Below are positions 1 through 5,253 of a DNA stretch of 12,730 nucleotides, piece by piece. Position 1 is the stretch's first letter; each line of letters starts with the position of its first letter. Source of the DNA: an uncultured Oscillospiraceae bacterium (GTDB lineage Bacteria > Bacillota > Clostridia > Oscillospirales > Oscillospiraceae); assembly GCA_900763675.1 (NCBI GenBank), contig CAAFLE010000021.1, positions 1-12,730 on the forward strand. Reading direction: 5' to 3'. The notes under the pieces were generated by a model. That model worked only from the letters and a program-made list of their open reading frames with translations. It made no database searches and had not been told where the DNA came from. Position numbers and translations under genes: made by a program.

Positions 1-1499
1 GCTTCAATCTCCTCGGTGTAGCTGTCGCCGCAGCGAGAGCAGGTGAATGTCTTGACGCCCTTCTCATCGCAGGTCGGCTTTGTGGTGATCTCTTCGGTGT
101 AGCTGTGTCCAAGAGCGGTGCCGACTTCGGTGACTTCCTTGTCCGGATCGGCAGCGCCGCAGACGGAGCAGAAGCTGCCGACGCGGTCGGGGTGTGTGCA
201 GTCGGCGTCGACGAGCTTATCGACGAACGTATGCTCGCCGGTCGCGGGGATCTCCACGGGTTCCTCCGCATAGTCGCAGACGGTGCATTCCTGATGCCGC
301 TTGCCCGGCGTGCCGCACGTCGGCTCGTCGCCGGGGAGCGTGACCCACGTGAGCTTATGACCCGCTGCCGGGATCACTTCGGTCTTGGCTTCCTTGCAGA
401 CGGTGCAGACGAACGTCATTTCGCCCGCTTCGGTGCAGGTGGCAGCCTTGGTCACTTCGCCGTCGTCCCACGTATGGGAAGCGGGGATGGACTGATAGCC
501 GTTGACCGCGCCGTCACCGGCGGAGCAGACGAGCTTTGCCACACCGGCGGTCGTGCAGGTGGCGGGCTTGATGACGCTCTGGATGTACGTGTGGTTCGGG
601 TCGAGCGCGGAGGTTTCGTCGATCTCCTTATAGCTGTAGCCGCACACGGAGCAGGTGTACGTCGTATAAGCGTGGTCGGTGTGCGTCGCGGCGGTGAGAA
701 CGGAATCGTACGCGCAGTCGCCGGTCTCGGTCTTGCCGCAGACCTCGCACGTTCTCGTGTGCTTGCCGGCGTTGTCGGAGACATACTCGCCCCACGTATG
801 ACCGGTGGCGGGCTTGCCGACGTCGCCCGGCAGCTCTTCCACGCGGGTCGCGCCACAGACGGTACAGGTGTATTTCACACCTTCGCCCGCTTCGCAGGAG
901 GCGTCAACGACCTCGCCGTTGTTCCACTTGTGACCGACGGCGGGAACTTCGACCTTCTTGGTTTCGTCGCAGCGGCTGCACTTATAAACGGTGTAGCCGT
1001 CCTCGGTGCAGCCGGGGGCGACGACTTCCTTCTCCACGGTGAAGTCATGTCCGAGCTCGGGAGCCAGCACCTGCGGCGGACTGTCCGGATTTTCCTTGCC
1101 GCAGACGGAGCAGAAGCTGCCGACGCGCTGCGGATCGGTGCAGGTGGCGTCGTAGACCGTCTCCTGATAGTTGTGCTTGCCGGTCGCGGGCAGCACGCTG
1201 GAGATCGTCTCGCCACAGCCGGAGCAGACGTAGGTCAGACTGCCGTCCTTTGCGCAGGTCGGCTCGACGATCTCGGCGTCTTCGCCGGGTTCGGCGTGCG
1301 CGGCGGGGATGGATGCATAGTACAGATCTCCGCACGCACAGACGAATTTGGCAACGCCGTTGGCGGTGCAGGTGGGCGCTTTCAGCACGGTTTTTGTATA
1401 CTCGTGCGTGTGGTCATCCGCGGCGTAAGCCGGGATCGCCAGCGCGAACACCATACACACGGCAAGCAGAATCGCCAGTGTACGTTTTACTGTGTTCAT
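1..1499 (-). CDS. Secreted Cys-x-x-Cys repeat protein, 3' end off window
   Basis: Open from ATG at 1499 to the left edge (499 codons, no stop), so the C-terminus is missing. Residues 1-26 form a signal peptide: K5-R6, a hydrophobic run, then cleavage at AYA-A. The rest is about 11 tandem units of roughly 35-45 residues of the form [A/P]TCT..G....(F/Y)xCxxCG....IPA.GH, each with one Cys followed about 10 residues later by a CxxC, and ending in GH or KH. Some units have lost one Cys. The four-ligand-like spacing suggests small metal-binding or disulfide-rich modules; I know such repeats from secreted and surface proteins of gut Clostridia but not a proven function. Start choice: GGAGGA at 1507-1512 lies 7 nt upstream and the signal peptide begins exactly there. 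No good promoter points at it in the present arrangement; the invertible segment upstream carries one facing away. The missing C-terminus could hold an anchor or enzymatic domain. Confidence 0.9.
   Translation of the reverse strand, partial: MNTVKRTLAILLAVCMVFALAIPAYAADDHTHEYTKTVLKAPTCTANGVAKFVCACGDLYYASIPAAHAEPGEDAEIVEPTCAKDGSLTYVCSGCGETISSVLPATGKHNYQETVYDATCTDPQRVGSFCSVCGKENPDSPPQVLAPELGHDFTVEKEVVAPGCTEDGYTVYKCSRCDETKKVEVPAVGHKWNNGEVVDASCEAGEGVKYTCTVCGATRVEELPGDVGKPATGHTWGEYVSDNAGKHTRTCEVCGKTETGDCAYDSVLTAATHTDHAYTTYTCSVCGYSYKEIDETSALDPNHTYIQSVIKPATCTTAGVAKLVCSAGDGAVNGYQSIPASHTWDDGEVTKAATCTEAGEMTFVCTVCKEAKTEVIPAAGHKLTWVTLPGDEPTCGTPGKRHQECTVCDYAEEPVEIPATGEHTFVDKLVDADCTHPDRVGSFCSVCGAADPDKEVTEVGTALGHSYTEEITTKPTCDEKGVKTFTCSRCGDSYTEEIE
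156..185. repeat. 30-bp exact direct repeat, copy 1 (within repeat protein)
   Basis: These 30 bases recur identically at 1098-1127, 942 bp away and in the same frame. They encode the RVGSFCSVCG core of two repeat units (..CTHPDRVGSFCSVCG.. here, ..CTDPQRVGSFCSVCG.. in the other copy). The flanks share GTCCGGAT at the same spacing. This suggests recent block duplication or gene conversion, because other units differ far more at the DNA level. Confidence 0.85.
1098..1127. repeat. 30-bp exact direct repeat, copy 2 (within repeat protein)
   Basis: Identical to 156-185, see that entry. It could be a substrate for RecA-dependent deletion or duplication of about 942 bp (314 residues), which would keep the reading frame. 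Confidence 0.85.
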
Positions 1500-1584
1500 G
1501 GGTTTGTCCTCCATAAAAAAGTATTTTCAGCCGGGAAAAAAGCGGATGTGCGGAACACACCTCCTCCGATGGGGCGGACGCCCC
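1500..1584 (-). promoter_or_regulatory. Fixed 5' leader of the secreted repeat protein gene
   Basis: Lies between the start codon and the left inverted repeat, so it stays in place whichever way the switch is set. Read on the minus strand it holds a G+C-rich hairpin (GGGGC-GTCC-GCCCC, 1571-1584 with flanking bases), then GGAGGAGGTG at 1558-1567, an excellent match to the anti-Shine-Dalgarno sequence, and finally the proper ribosome site GGAGGA at 1507-1512. A GTG at 1556-1558 opens a 20-codon frame whose TGA (1496-1498) overlaps the ATG of the repeat protein. Its spacing from the first ribosome site (1-4 nt) is too short to be convincing. I found no credible promoter in this stretch. Confidence 0.5.
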
Positions 1585-1605
1585 GGACAGAAGAAATATT
1601 CTGTT
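1585..1605 (+). repeat. Left inverted repeat of the switch (IRL)
   Basis: Reads GGACA then GAAGAAATATTCTGT, then T. The reverse complement of 1825-1845 matches 19 of the first 20 positions (A/G difference at position 5), with 15 consecutive identical bases. Internally it has the form of a recombinase core site: ACAGAA - GAAATA - TTCTGT, i.e. 6-bp inverted arms around a 6-bp asymmetric spacer, with outer GGA/TCC extending the dyad. Confidence 0.88.
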
Positions 1606-1678
1606 CCGCGCTTTGTTTTTCCCGGTAAAAAAAGGACGACGCGCCTTTACATAAGCGAAAAAATGAACGCAGAAATCC

Positions 1679-1710
1679 AAGCGGCGGGGAAACTCCATCC
1701 CGCGCCGCTT
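1679..1710 (+). terminator. Hairpin inside the switch, possible flip-dependent terminator
   Basis: AAGCGGCG (1679-1686) pairs with CGCCGCTT (1703-1710), then GGG (1687-1689) with CCC (1699-1701) past a one-base bulge at 1702. The loop is 1690-1698. On the plus strand the stem runs into a short T run (1709-1712). On the minus strand it is followed by TGGATTTC, a poorer terminator end. After inversion the better orientation would face leftward transcription coming from the recombinase gene, just before the promoter. Intrinsic termination is uncertain given the short T run. Confidence 0.5.
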
Positions 1711-1761
1711 TTCGCGCATGAAATTGTACGGAGAAACTAAGGGAATTTTTTCGTTTTTCCC

Positions 1762-1790
1762 TTGTCAAGACGAAAAACAGGTGCTATACT
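1762..1790 (+). promoter_or_regulatory. Sigma-A promoter within the invertible segment
   Basis: TTGTCA (1762-1767), 17-bp spacer, TATACT (1785-1790), with an extended -10 TGC at 1782-1784. Predicted start near 1797. As drawn it fires rightward, antisense into the recombinase gene, with no gene of its own downstream. A second TATACTAT lies 23 bp further at 1808-1815 without a matching -35. The minus strand has TTGACA at 1763-1768 but no -10 at any usable spacing, so only the rightward reading is a promoter. Confidence 0.8.
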
Positions 1791-1824
1791 ATTGCCAAAA
1801 TATGGGGTATACTATGCCATACAC

Positions 1825-1845
1825 GACAGAATATTTCTTCCGTCC
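1825..1845 (-). repeat. Right inverted repeat of the switch (IRR)
   Basis: On the minus strand it reads GGACG then GAAGAAATATTCTGT, then C: the inverted partner of 1585-1605. The arm/spacer form is ACGGAA - GAAATA - TTCTGT. The 6-bp spacer is identical to the left copy in opposite orientation, as needed for inversion by strand exchange. It ends 7 bp before the recombinase stop codon. Confidence 0.88.
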
Positions 1846-1852
1846 TGCATCT

Positions 1853-2695
1853 TTAAACGACTAACTTCAGTTGTTCAAGATACAGGGCGTGTTCTTTTCC
1901 GGAGGTAATGAGATACGTCCGCGTCGTTTCGATGCAGCTGTGTCCCAGCACGTCCGCCAGCTTGTTCATGTCGCGGCACACATTATAATATGTAACGGCG
2001 AACAGATGCCGGAGATTGTGCGGAAACACCTTGGTCGGCGCAACGCCCGCCATACGGCAGATGGATTTCATGTCCGACCAGATACGCTTCCGGCTGATGC
2101 ATTCGCCGGCTGCGTTCCGGAAGATCGAGCCGGAGCCGATGCCGTTTTTCCGGGCGTAGCGGAGCAGCTTCTGCGAGAGTCTGCGCGGCAGAAGAATGGC
2201 GCGGACCTTCCCCTTGAGCGCGATAGACGTCTCGCCGCGCCGCGCCGCCTCCACGGTAATGTAGCGCAGCTCGCTCACCCGGATGCCGGTAGCGCAGATC
2301 GTTTCCATGATGAGCGCGGTCCGGCTGCGGCGGCTGCGCTGCGCGGTATCGACGAGCTTACGGTATTCAAGCCGCGTCAGCTCCCGCTCGCTGCGGCGAA
2401 ATACGCGCCGCTGAATGCGCAGCGGCTTTACCCGGTACTCGCCGCGTCCGCAGCAGAGAAAAAACCGGTTGAGTGCCGCGAGCTTGGCGTTGACCGTGGC
2501 AGGAGCGTACTGCCGCCGGAGAAGCTCCGCTTTCCAGAGCAGCGCCGCGTCCTTGCTTGGCTCGCGCCCGCCGAGCCATTCGGCAAACGAGCGCACGTCG
2601 CGCACGTATTTTTCAATCGTCGCCTCGCTCTTTTCGTCCTCGCGGAGGTGCGTTGCAAAGCTCTCCAGCGCCGCGGCGTCCAGATAGGTATGCAT
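1853..2695 (-). CDS. Tyrosine site-specific recombinase, likely the switch invertase
   Basis: 280 residues, a complete XerC/XerD/integrase-type enzyme that cuts and rejoins DNA through a 3'-phosphotyrosine. The N-terminal SAM-like core-binding domain is about residues 1-95 and the catalytic domain about 105-280. All catalytic residues are visible: R139 (TGIR), K161 or K163 (LKGK), H226 and R229 (PHNLRH), H252 (GH) and nucleophile Y261 (RTY). There is no Arm-type N-terminal domain, xis gene or phage gene nearby, which argues against a prophage integrase. AAGGAG at 2703-2708, 7 nt before ATG, supports the start. The stop lies 7 bp from an inverted repeat that, with its partner, frames a promoter, so the natural inference is that this enzyme flips it. 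Substrate specificity cannot be proven from sequence; a recombinase encoded elsewhere could also act. Confidence 0.93.
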   Translation of the reverse strand: MHTYLDAAALESFATHLREDEKSEATIEKYVRDVRSFAEWLGGREPSKDAALLWKAELLRRQYAPATVNAKLAALNRFFLCCGRGEYRVKPLRIQRRVFRRSERELTRLEYRKLVDTAQRSRRSRTALIMETICATGIRVSELRYITVEAARRGETSIALKGKVRAILLPRRLSQKLLRYARKNGIGSGSIFRNAAGECISRKRIWSDMKSICRMAGVAPTKVFPHNLRHLFAVTYYNVCRDMNKLADVLGHSCIETTRTYLITSGKEHALYLEQLKLVV

Positions 2696-2726
2696 ATATT
2701 TTCTCCTTTCGCGTCGATATATAAGA

Positions 2727-2755
2727 ATTATACTGCTGTTATAAGGTACAAAAAA
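2727..2755 (-). promoter_or_regulatory. Probable recombinase promoter
   Basis: A perfect TATAAT -10 on the minus strand (2727-2732). At 17-bp spacing the -35 position falls on the T run of the upstream terminator (2750-2755), which is a poor -35. The start would be near 2720, about 25 nt before the ATG. The weak -35 suggests low expression, as expected for an invertase, or an activator. Confidence 0.5.
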
Positions 2756-2784
2756 CCCGCGGAGGACGATACATCCTCCGCGGG
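2750..2784 (-). terminator. Intrinsic terminator after the MFS gene
   Basis: Perfect 11-bp G+C-rich stem (2756-2766 with 2774-2784), 7-nt loop, then six T on the minus strand (2750-2755). It closes the marR-MFS operon and separates it from the recombinase gene. Confidence 0.93.
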
Positions 2785-2857
2785 AAACTTATTTGAAAGC
2801 CTCCCCTTATTTTCAAGAGTAGGCGGCGCGGCGTGAGCCGTGCCGGAGGGGATAAAC

Positions 2858-4111
2858 TTATGCCGCCGCCGAGCCTTTACGCAGCCGCGCCGAGGCAATA
2901 TACAGCGGGATGGCGGCGAGCTGCGCGGCGACGGACACCGCGATCATCGCCGGGATGCTCACGTCGTAGAGAACGCCGAGCAGCCAGCTCCCGAGAAACC
3001 AGAACGCGCCGAACGAACACTCGAAAATGCCGTACCCGGTGGCGCGGCTCGCTTTCGGCACCATGCTTGTAACGGCGGCCTTGAGAATGGACTCCTGCGC
3101 TCCCATGCCGACGCCCCAGAGCGCAATGCCGAGAAGCAGCATCGGCACGGAGTCCGACGCGAACACGAACACCGCGAACGGCGCGGAAATGACCGTGGAC
3201 CAGACGAGCGCCTTTACACCCTTTTTGTCGTACATCAGCCCGAAGAAAAGCGCCGCAACGGCGTCCACGAGCATCGCCCCGGCATAGAGCAGCGGCAGCG
3301 TGCCGGTCGAGACGAGCGACGTCGTTTCGCTCAGCCCGGACGTCAGATGGGAATACGTGCGCGAAACGTGCATGATGATGATCGAATAGTCGATAAAGCC
3401 GAACGCGAAAAGACTGATGCCCGCGATATAGAGAATAAACTCCTTTTTCATTTTGAACGGGACAAACTCTTTCGGCTCCGGCTCGAAATGCTCGGGGTTC
3501 GGGAACTTGCAGTGCGTGATGATGAGCAGCACGAGCGTGATCGCGCCGGGTATGGCAAGCACCGCAAAGCACGCGGCGTATACTTCAAACGTTGTTCCGT
3601 CCGTTTTGAAAAGCATCACGAGATAGAGCAGCACCGGACCGAGAAATGCGCCGATCTGGTCCAGCACCTCCTGAATGCCGAAGCTCTTGCCGACGCCCTC
3701 CTGCGAGGCGGCAAAGGACATGATCGTGTCCTTGGCGGGCTTTTTGATCGCCTTGCCCATGCGCTGCACAACGAGCAGCGCACACGCCGCGACCCAGCCG
3801 TGTTCGCCCACGAGCGCGAGCAGCGGCACTGCGGCAATGTCCAGCACATATCCCGCAATCGTCATGCCCCAGTATTTTTTCGAGCGGTCGGTGAGCTTGC
3901 CGAACACATACCGCATGGAATAGCCGATCAGCTCGCCGAGACCGGAGACAAACCCGATCGTCGCCGCCGAAGCGCCGAGCAGCGAGAGATACGCGCCGCG
4001 GATGCTCGACGCGCCCTCGTGCGTCATGTCCGAGAAAAGACTTACGATGCCGAACAGAACGATAAACGCCATCGCCTGCGACATCTTTTTCTTTCGGTTA
4101 TTCGTTTCCAT
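2858..4111 (-). CDS. MFS transporter, marR-linked
   Basis: 417 residues, about 12 hydrophobic segments, inner-membrane major facilitator. The loop 2-3 motif is GKLTDRSKKYWG (71-82) with a weaker C-half echo GLMYDKKGVK (291-300). QRMGKAIKKPAKDTI (116-130) resembles the R.GKg.R.PaRDa stretch of one MFS clade. A charged cytoplasmic loop between the halves (about 201-224, PNPEHFEPEPKEF) is normal for the family. The substrate cannot be told. It begins inside the end of the marR gene (14-bp overlap) with GGAGAAGAG ahead of the ATG, so translation is probably coupled, and a drug or small-organic-acid exporter controlled by the MarR protein is the likely role. A strong terminator follows. Confidence 0.9.
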   Translation of the reverse strand: METNNRKKKMSQAMAFIVLFGIVSLFSDMTHEGASSIRGAYLSLLGASAATIGFVSGLGELIGYSMRYVFGKLTDRSKKYWGMTIAGYVLDIAAVPLLALVGEHGWVAACALLVVQRMGKAIKKPAKDTIMSFAASQEGVGKSFGIQEVLDQIGAFLGPVLLYLVMLFKTDGTTFEVYAACFAVLAIPGAITLVLLIITHCKFPNPEHFEPEPKEFVPFKMKKEFILYIAGISLFAFGFIDYSIIIMHVSRTYSHLTSGLSETTSLVSTGTLPLLYAGAMLVDAVAALFFGLMYDKKGVKALVWSTVISAPFAVFVFASDSVPMLLLGIALWGVGMGAQESILKAAVTSMVPKASRATGYGIFECSFGAFWFLGSWLLGVLYDVSIPAMIAVSVAAQLAAIPLYIASARLRKGSAAA

Positions 4112-4577
4112 GCTCTTCTCCGCCTTTCATCTTGGCTGTCATTTCCGGGAAATCCGCCTGACTCTCGGCTTTGCACCGAAGATAGAGCGTTTCGAGAATG
4201 CGCGTAAACTCGGCGCGGTCGCTCTCCGGCAGGGGGGAGAGAAGCCATTCGTAAAACGCCGTCTCGATCTGCGCCTTGGAGTTTTTCAGCGACTCCGCCT
4301 TCTCCGTGGCGTACAGCTGCCGGCTGCGCCCGTCGTCGGGATTTTCCCGCCGTTCGAGATACCCCTTGACTTCGAGATTCGCCGTCTGCCGCGCCACGGC
4401 GCCCTTGTCCAGCCCCGTGATCCGGCAGACGTCCGCCTGCGTGATGCCGGGATTTTTCCGTATGGCGTGAATCACGTCAAATTCCCCCACACCGATGCCG
4501 TCGGCACGCATGGTCCGCACCGTGAACTTGCTCACCTCGCGGGCGATTTTCGTGATCTGGCGCTTTGTATCGTCCAT
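4098..4577 (-). CDS. MarR-family transcriptional regulator
   Basis: 159 residues, the usual MarR length; a dimeric winged-helix repressor, typically released by small phenolic or drug-like ligands. The N-terminal helix gives dimer contacts, the HTH is about 45-70 (ITQADVCRITGLDKGAVARQTANLEVKGY), and the wing is 75-91 with the characteristic D81-x-x-R84 (RRENPDDGRSRQLYAT). The C-terminal helices complete the dimer interface. GGAGG sits 6 nt before ATG. It is first in a two-gene operon with the MFS gene, which it overlaps. The promoter just upstream is covered by a long palindrome, so negative autoregulation of the operon is the natural reading. Confidence 0.93.
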   Translation of the reverse strand: MDDTKRQITKIAREVSKFTVRTMRADGIGVGEFDVIHAIRKNPGITQADVCRITGLDKGAVARQTANLEVKGYLERRENPDDGRSRQLYATEKAESLKNSKAQIETAFYEWLLSPLPESDRAEFTRILETLYLRCKAESQADFPEMTAKMKGGEEHGNE

Positions 4578-4594
4578 AGTCCGCCTCCTTAAAG

Positions 4595-4645
4595 AAAAAG
4601 ATGTAGTATCAACTAACTGCTAAATGGATGATACTACATCTTTTT
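4595..4645. promoter_or_regulatory. Palindromic operator, probable MarR site
   Basis: Perfect 12-bp arms GATGTAGTATCA (4600-4611) and TGATACTACATC (4629-4640), extended to 17 bp by A5/T5 flanks, with a 17-bp centre. It lies between divergent genes, where no terminator is needed, and overlaps the -10 and first transcribed bases of the marR promoter. The arm-to-arm centre distance is 29 bp, so each arm may be one dimer half-site set or the two arms may bind two dimers. Its ability to form an A/T-flanked hairpin means a terminator role is possible but less sensible here. Confidence 0.75.
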
Positions 4646-4655
4646 TAAGTGTCAA
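4628..4655 (-). promoter_or_regulatory. Promoter of the marR-MFS operon
   Basis: On the minus strand: consensus TTGACA (4650-4655), 16-bp spacer, TATCAT (4628-4633). The -10 is embedded in the right arm of the palindrome. The start near 4621 leaves about 44 nt of leader. Confidence 0.8.
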
Positions 4656-4677
4656 GAGGAAAATCCTTATGCTGACA

Positions 4678-4706
4678 TGGACACGGCGGAGAAAATCTGG
4701 TAGAAT
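4678..4706 (+). promoter_or_regulatory. Promoter of the LURP-one-like gene
   Basis: TGGACA (4678-4683), 17-bp spacer, TAGAAT (4701-4706), each one base from consensus. The start near 4713 leaves about 16 nt of leader with GGGGGAAG as ribosome site. It is just outside the palindrome (4645), so joint control by MarR is possible but not shown. Confidence 0.65.
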
Positions 4707-4728
4707 TCCGTAGAAAGGGGGAAGAAGC

Positions 4729-5205
4729 ATGAGACTTTATTTCAAGCAGCGCTTTTTCTCGTGGTTTGACAGCTACGACATTTACAACGAGGCGACCGGC
4801 GAACCGGTATTTACCGTGGAAGGGAAGCTCGCGTGGGGGCATTGCCTGCACATTCTTGATGCGCAGGGGCGGCACATCGCCACGGTGAAGGAGCGTATTC
4901 TCACGTTTCTCCCGAAGTTTGAGCTGTATCTGGGCGAGCGGTACGTCGGCGAGATACGCAAGGAGTTTACGCTCTTCCGCCCGGCGTTTACGCTCGATTT
5001 CAACGGCTGGCAGGTGCGGGGCAGCTTTATGGAGTGGGATTATACGATCGAGGACGCCCGCGGCGTACCGGTCGCCTCGATCTCCAAGGAACTGCTGCAC
5101 TGGACGGATACGTATACGATCGACGTGCCGGACCCGCAGAACGCCCTGTGTGCGCTGATGGTCGTGCTTGCCATTGACGCGGAAAAATGCTCGCGCAATC
5201 AATAA
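4729..5205 (+). CDS. LURP-one-related (LOR/YxjI-type) protein
   Basis: 158 residues matching the LURP-one-related family (tubby-like/scramblase fold) in length and pattern. It starts with MRLYFKQRFFSWFDSYDIYNE, followed by repeated strand units in which each segment ends with a basic-aromatic strand (PVFTVEGKLAWGHCLHILD, HIATVKERILTFLPKFELYLG, YVGEIRKEFTLFRPAFTLDF, WQVRGSFMEWDYTIED). A hydrophobic C-terminal helix follows (ALCALMVVLAIDA). The fold is a 12-strand barrel around a helix. Bacterial members have no established activity, though membrane or phosphoinositide association is proposed for related folds. It is a single-gene unit with its own promoter and a strong terminator. The start is supported by GGGGGAAG 7-8 nt upstream. 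Confidence 0.88.
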   Translation: MRLYFKQRFFSWFDSYDIYNEATGEPVFTVEGKLAWGHCLHILDAQGRHIATVKERILTFLPKFELYLGERYVGEIRKEFTLFRPAFTLDFNGWQVRGSFMEWDYTIEDARGVPVASISKELLHWTDTYTIDVPDPQNALCALMVVLAIDAEKCSRNQ

Positions 5206-5218
5206 GCCGCAGAAAGAT

Positions 5219-5251
5219 GCGCCCGCAGCTAAATGCTGCGGGCGCCGTTTT
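5219..5251 (+). terminator. Terminator after the LURP-one-like gene
   Basis: Perfect 11-bp stem (5219-5229 with 5235-5245), 5-nt loop TAAAT, then a T-rich tail beginning at 5248. It sits between convergent genes. The minus side has only a short T run, so it may work weakly for the acetyltransferase gene too. Confidence 0.9.
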
Positions 5252-5253
5252 CT

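Larger units (their letters stand above)
1585..1845. other. Putative invertible DNA segment (promoter switch)
   Basis: A 261-bp stretch bounded by inverted repeats (1585-1605 and 1825-1845) next to a tyrosine recombinase gene. It contains no gene, one strong outward promoter (1762-1790, pointing right) and a hairpin (1679-1710). Inversion would map position x to 3430-x, placing the -35 at 1663-1668 and the -10 at 1640-1645 on the minus strand, with transcription from about 1632 toward the secreted-protein start at 1499. The orientation given therefore reads as OFF for that gene. The repeats, promoter and recombinase are seen directly. Inversion and phase variation are inferred from the known architecture of invertible promoters in gut bacteria. 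Confidence 0.8.

Noticed and set aside
105..1628. 507-codon plus-strand open frame over the left region
   Set aside because: It is antisense to the secreted repeat protein, lacks a ribosome site, has no recognisable domain and runs into the inverted-repeat region. The minus frame has a signal peptide, ribosome site and regular Cys repeats.
1762..1768. Minus-strand TTGACA as a present promoter for the repeat protein
   Set aside because: No TATAAT-like box lies 15-19 bp downstream on the minus strand; the TTG(T/A)CA overlap simply reflects a near-palindrome.
1853..2695. Reading the recombinase as a prophage or integrative-element integrase
   Set aside because: No other phage or conjugation genes are present, the repeats at its end are inverted rather than direct, and the tRNA-Ser gene is 4 kb away with no att-like duplicate seen.
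1871..4207. Plus-strand open frames of 321 and 455 codons opposite the recombinase and MFS genes
   Set aside because: These are Arg/His/Gly-rich mirror frames typical of GC-rich coding DNA; the minus-strand genes have full family motifs.
4595..4645. Palindrome as a bidirectional terminator
   Set aside because: It sits between divergent promoters where no transcript would need to end, and it overlaps the -10 of marR.
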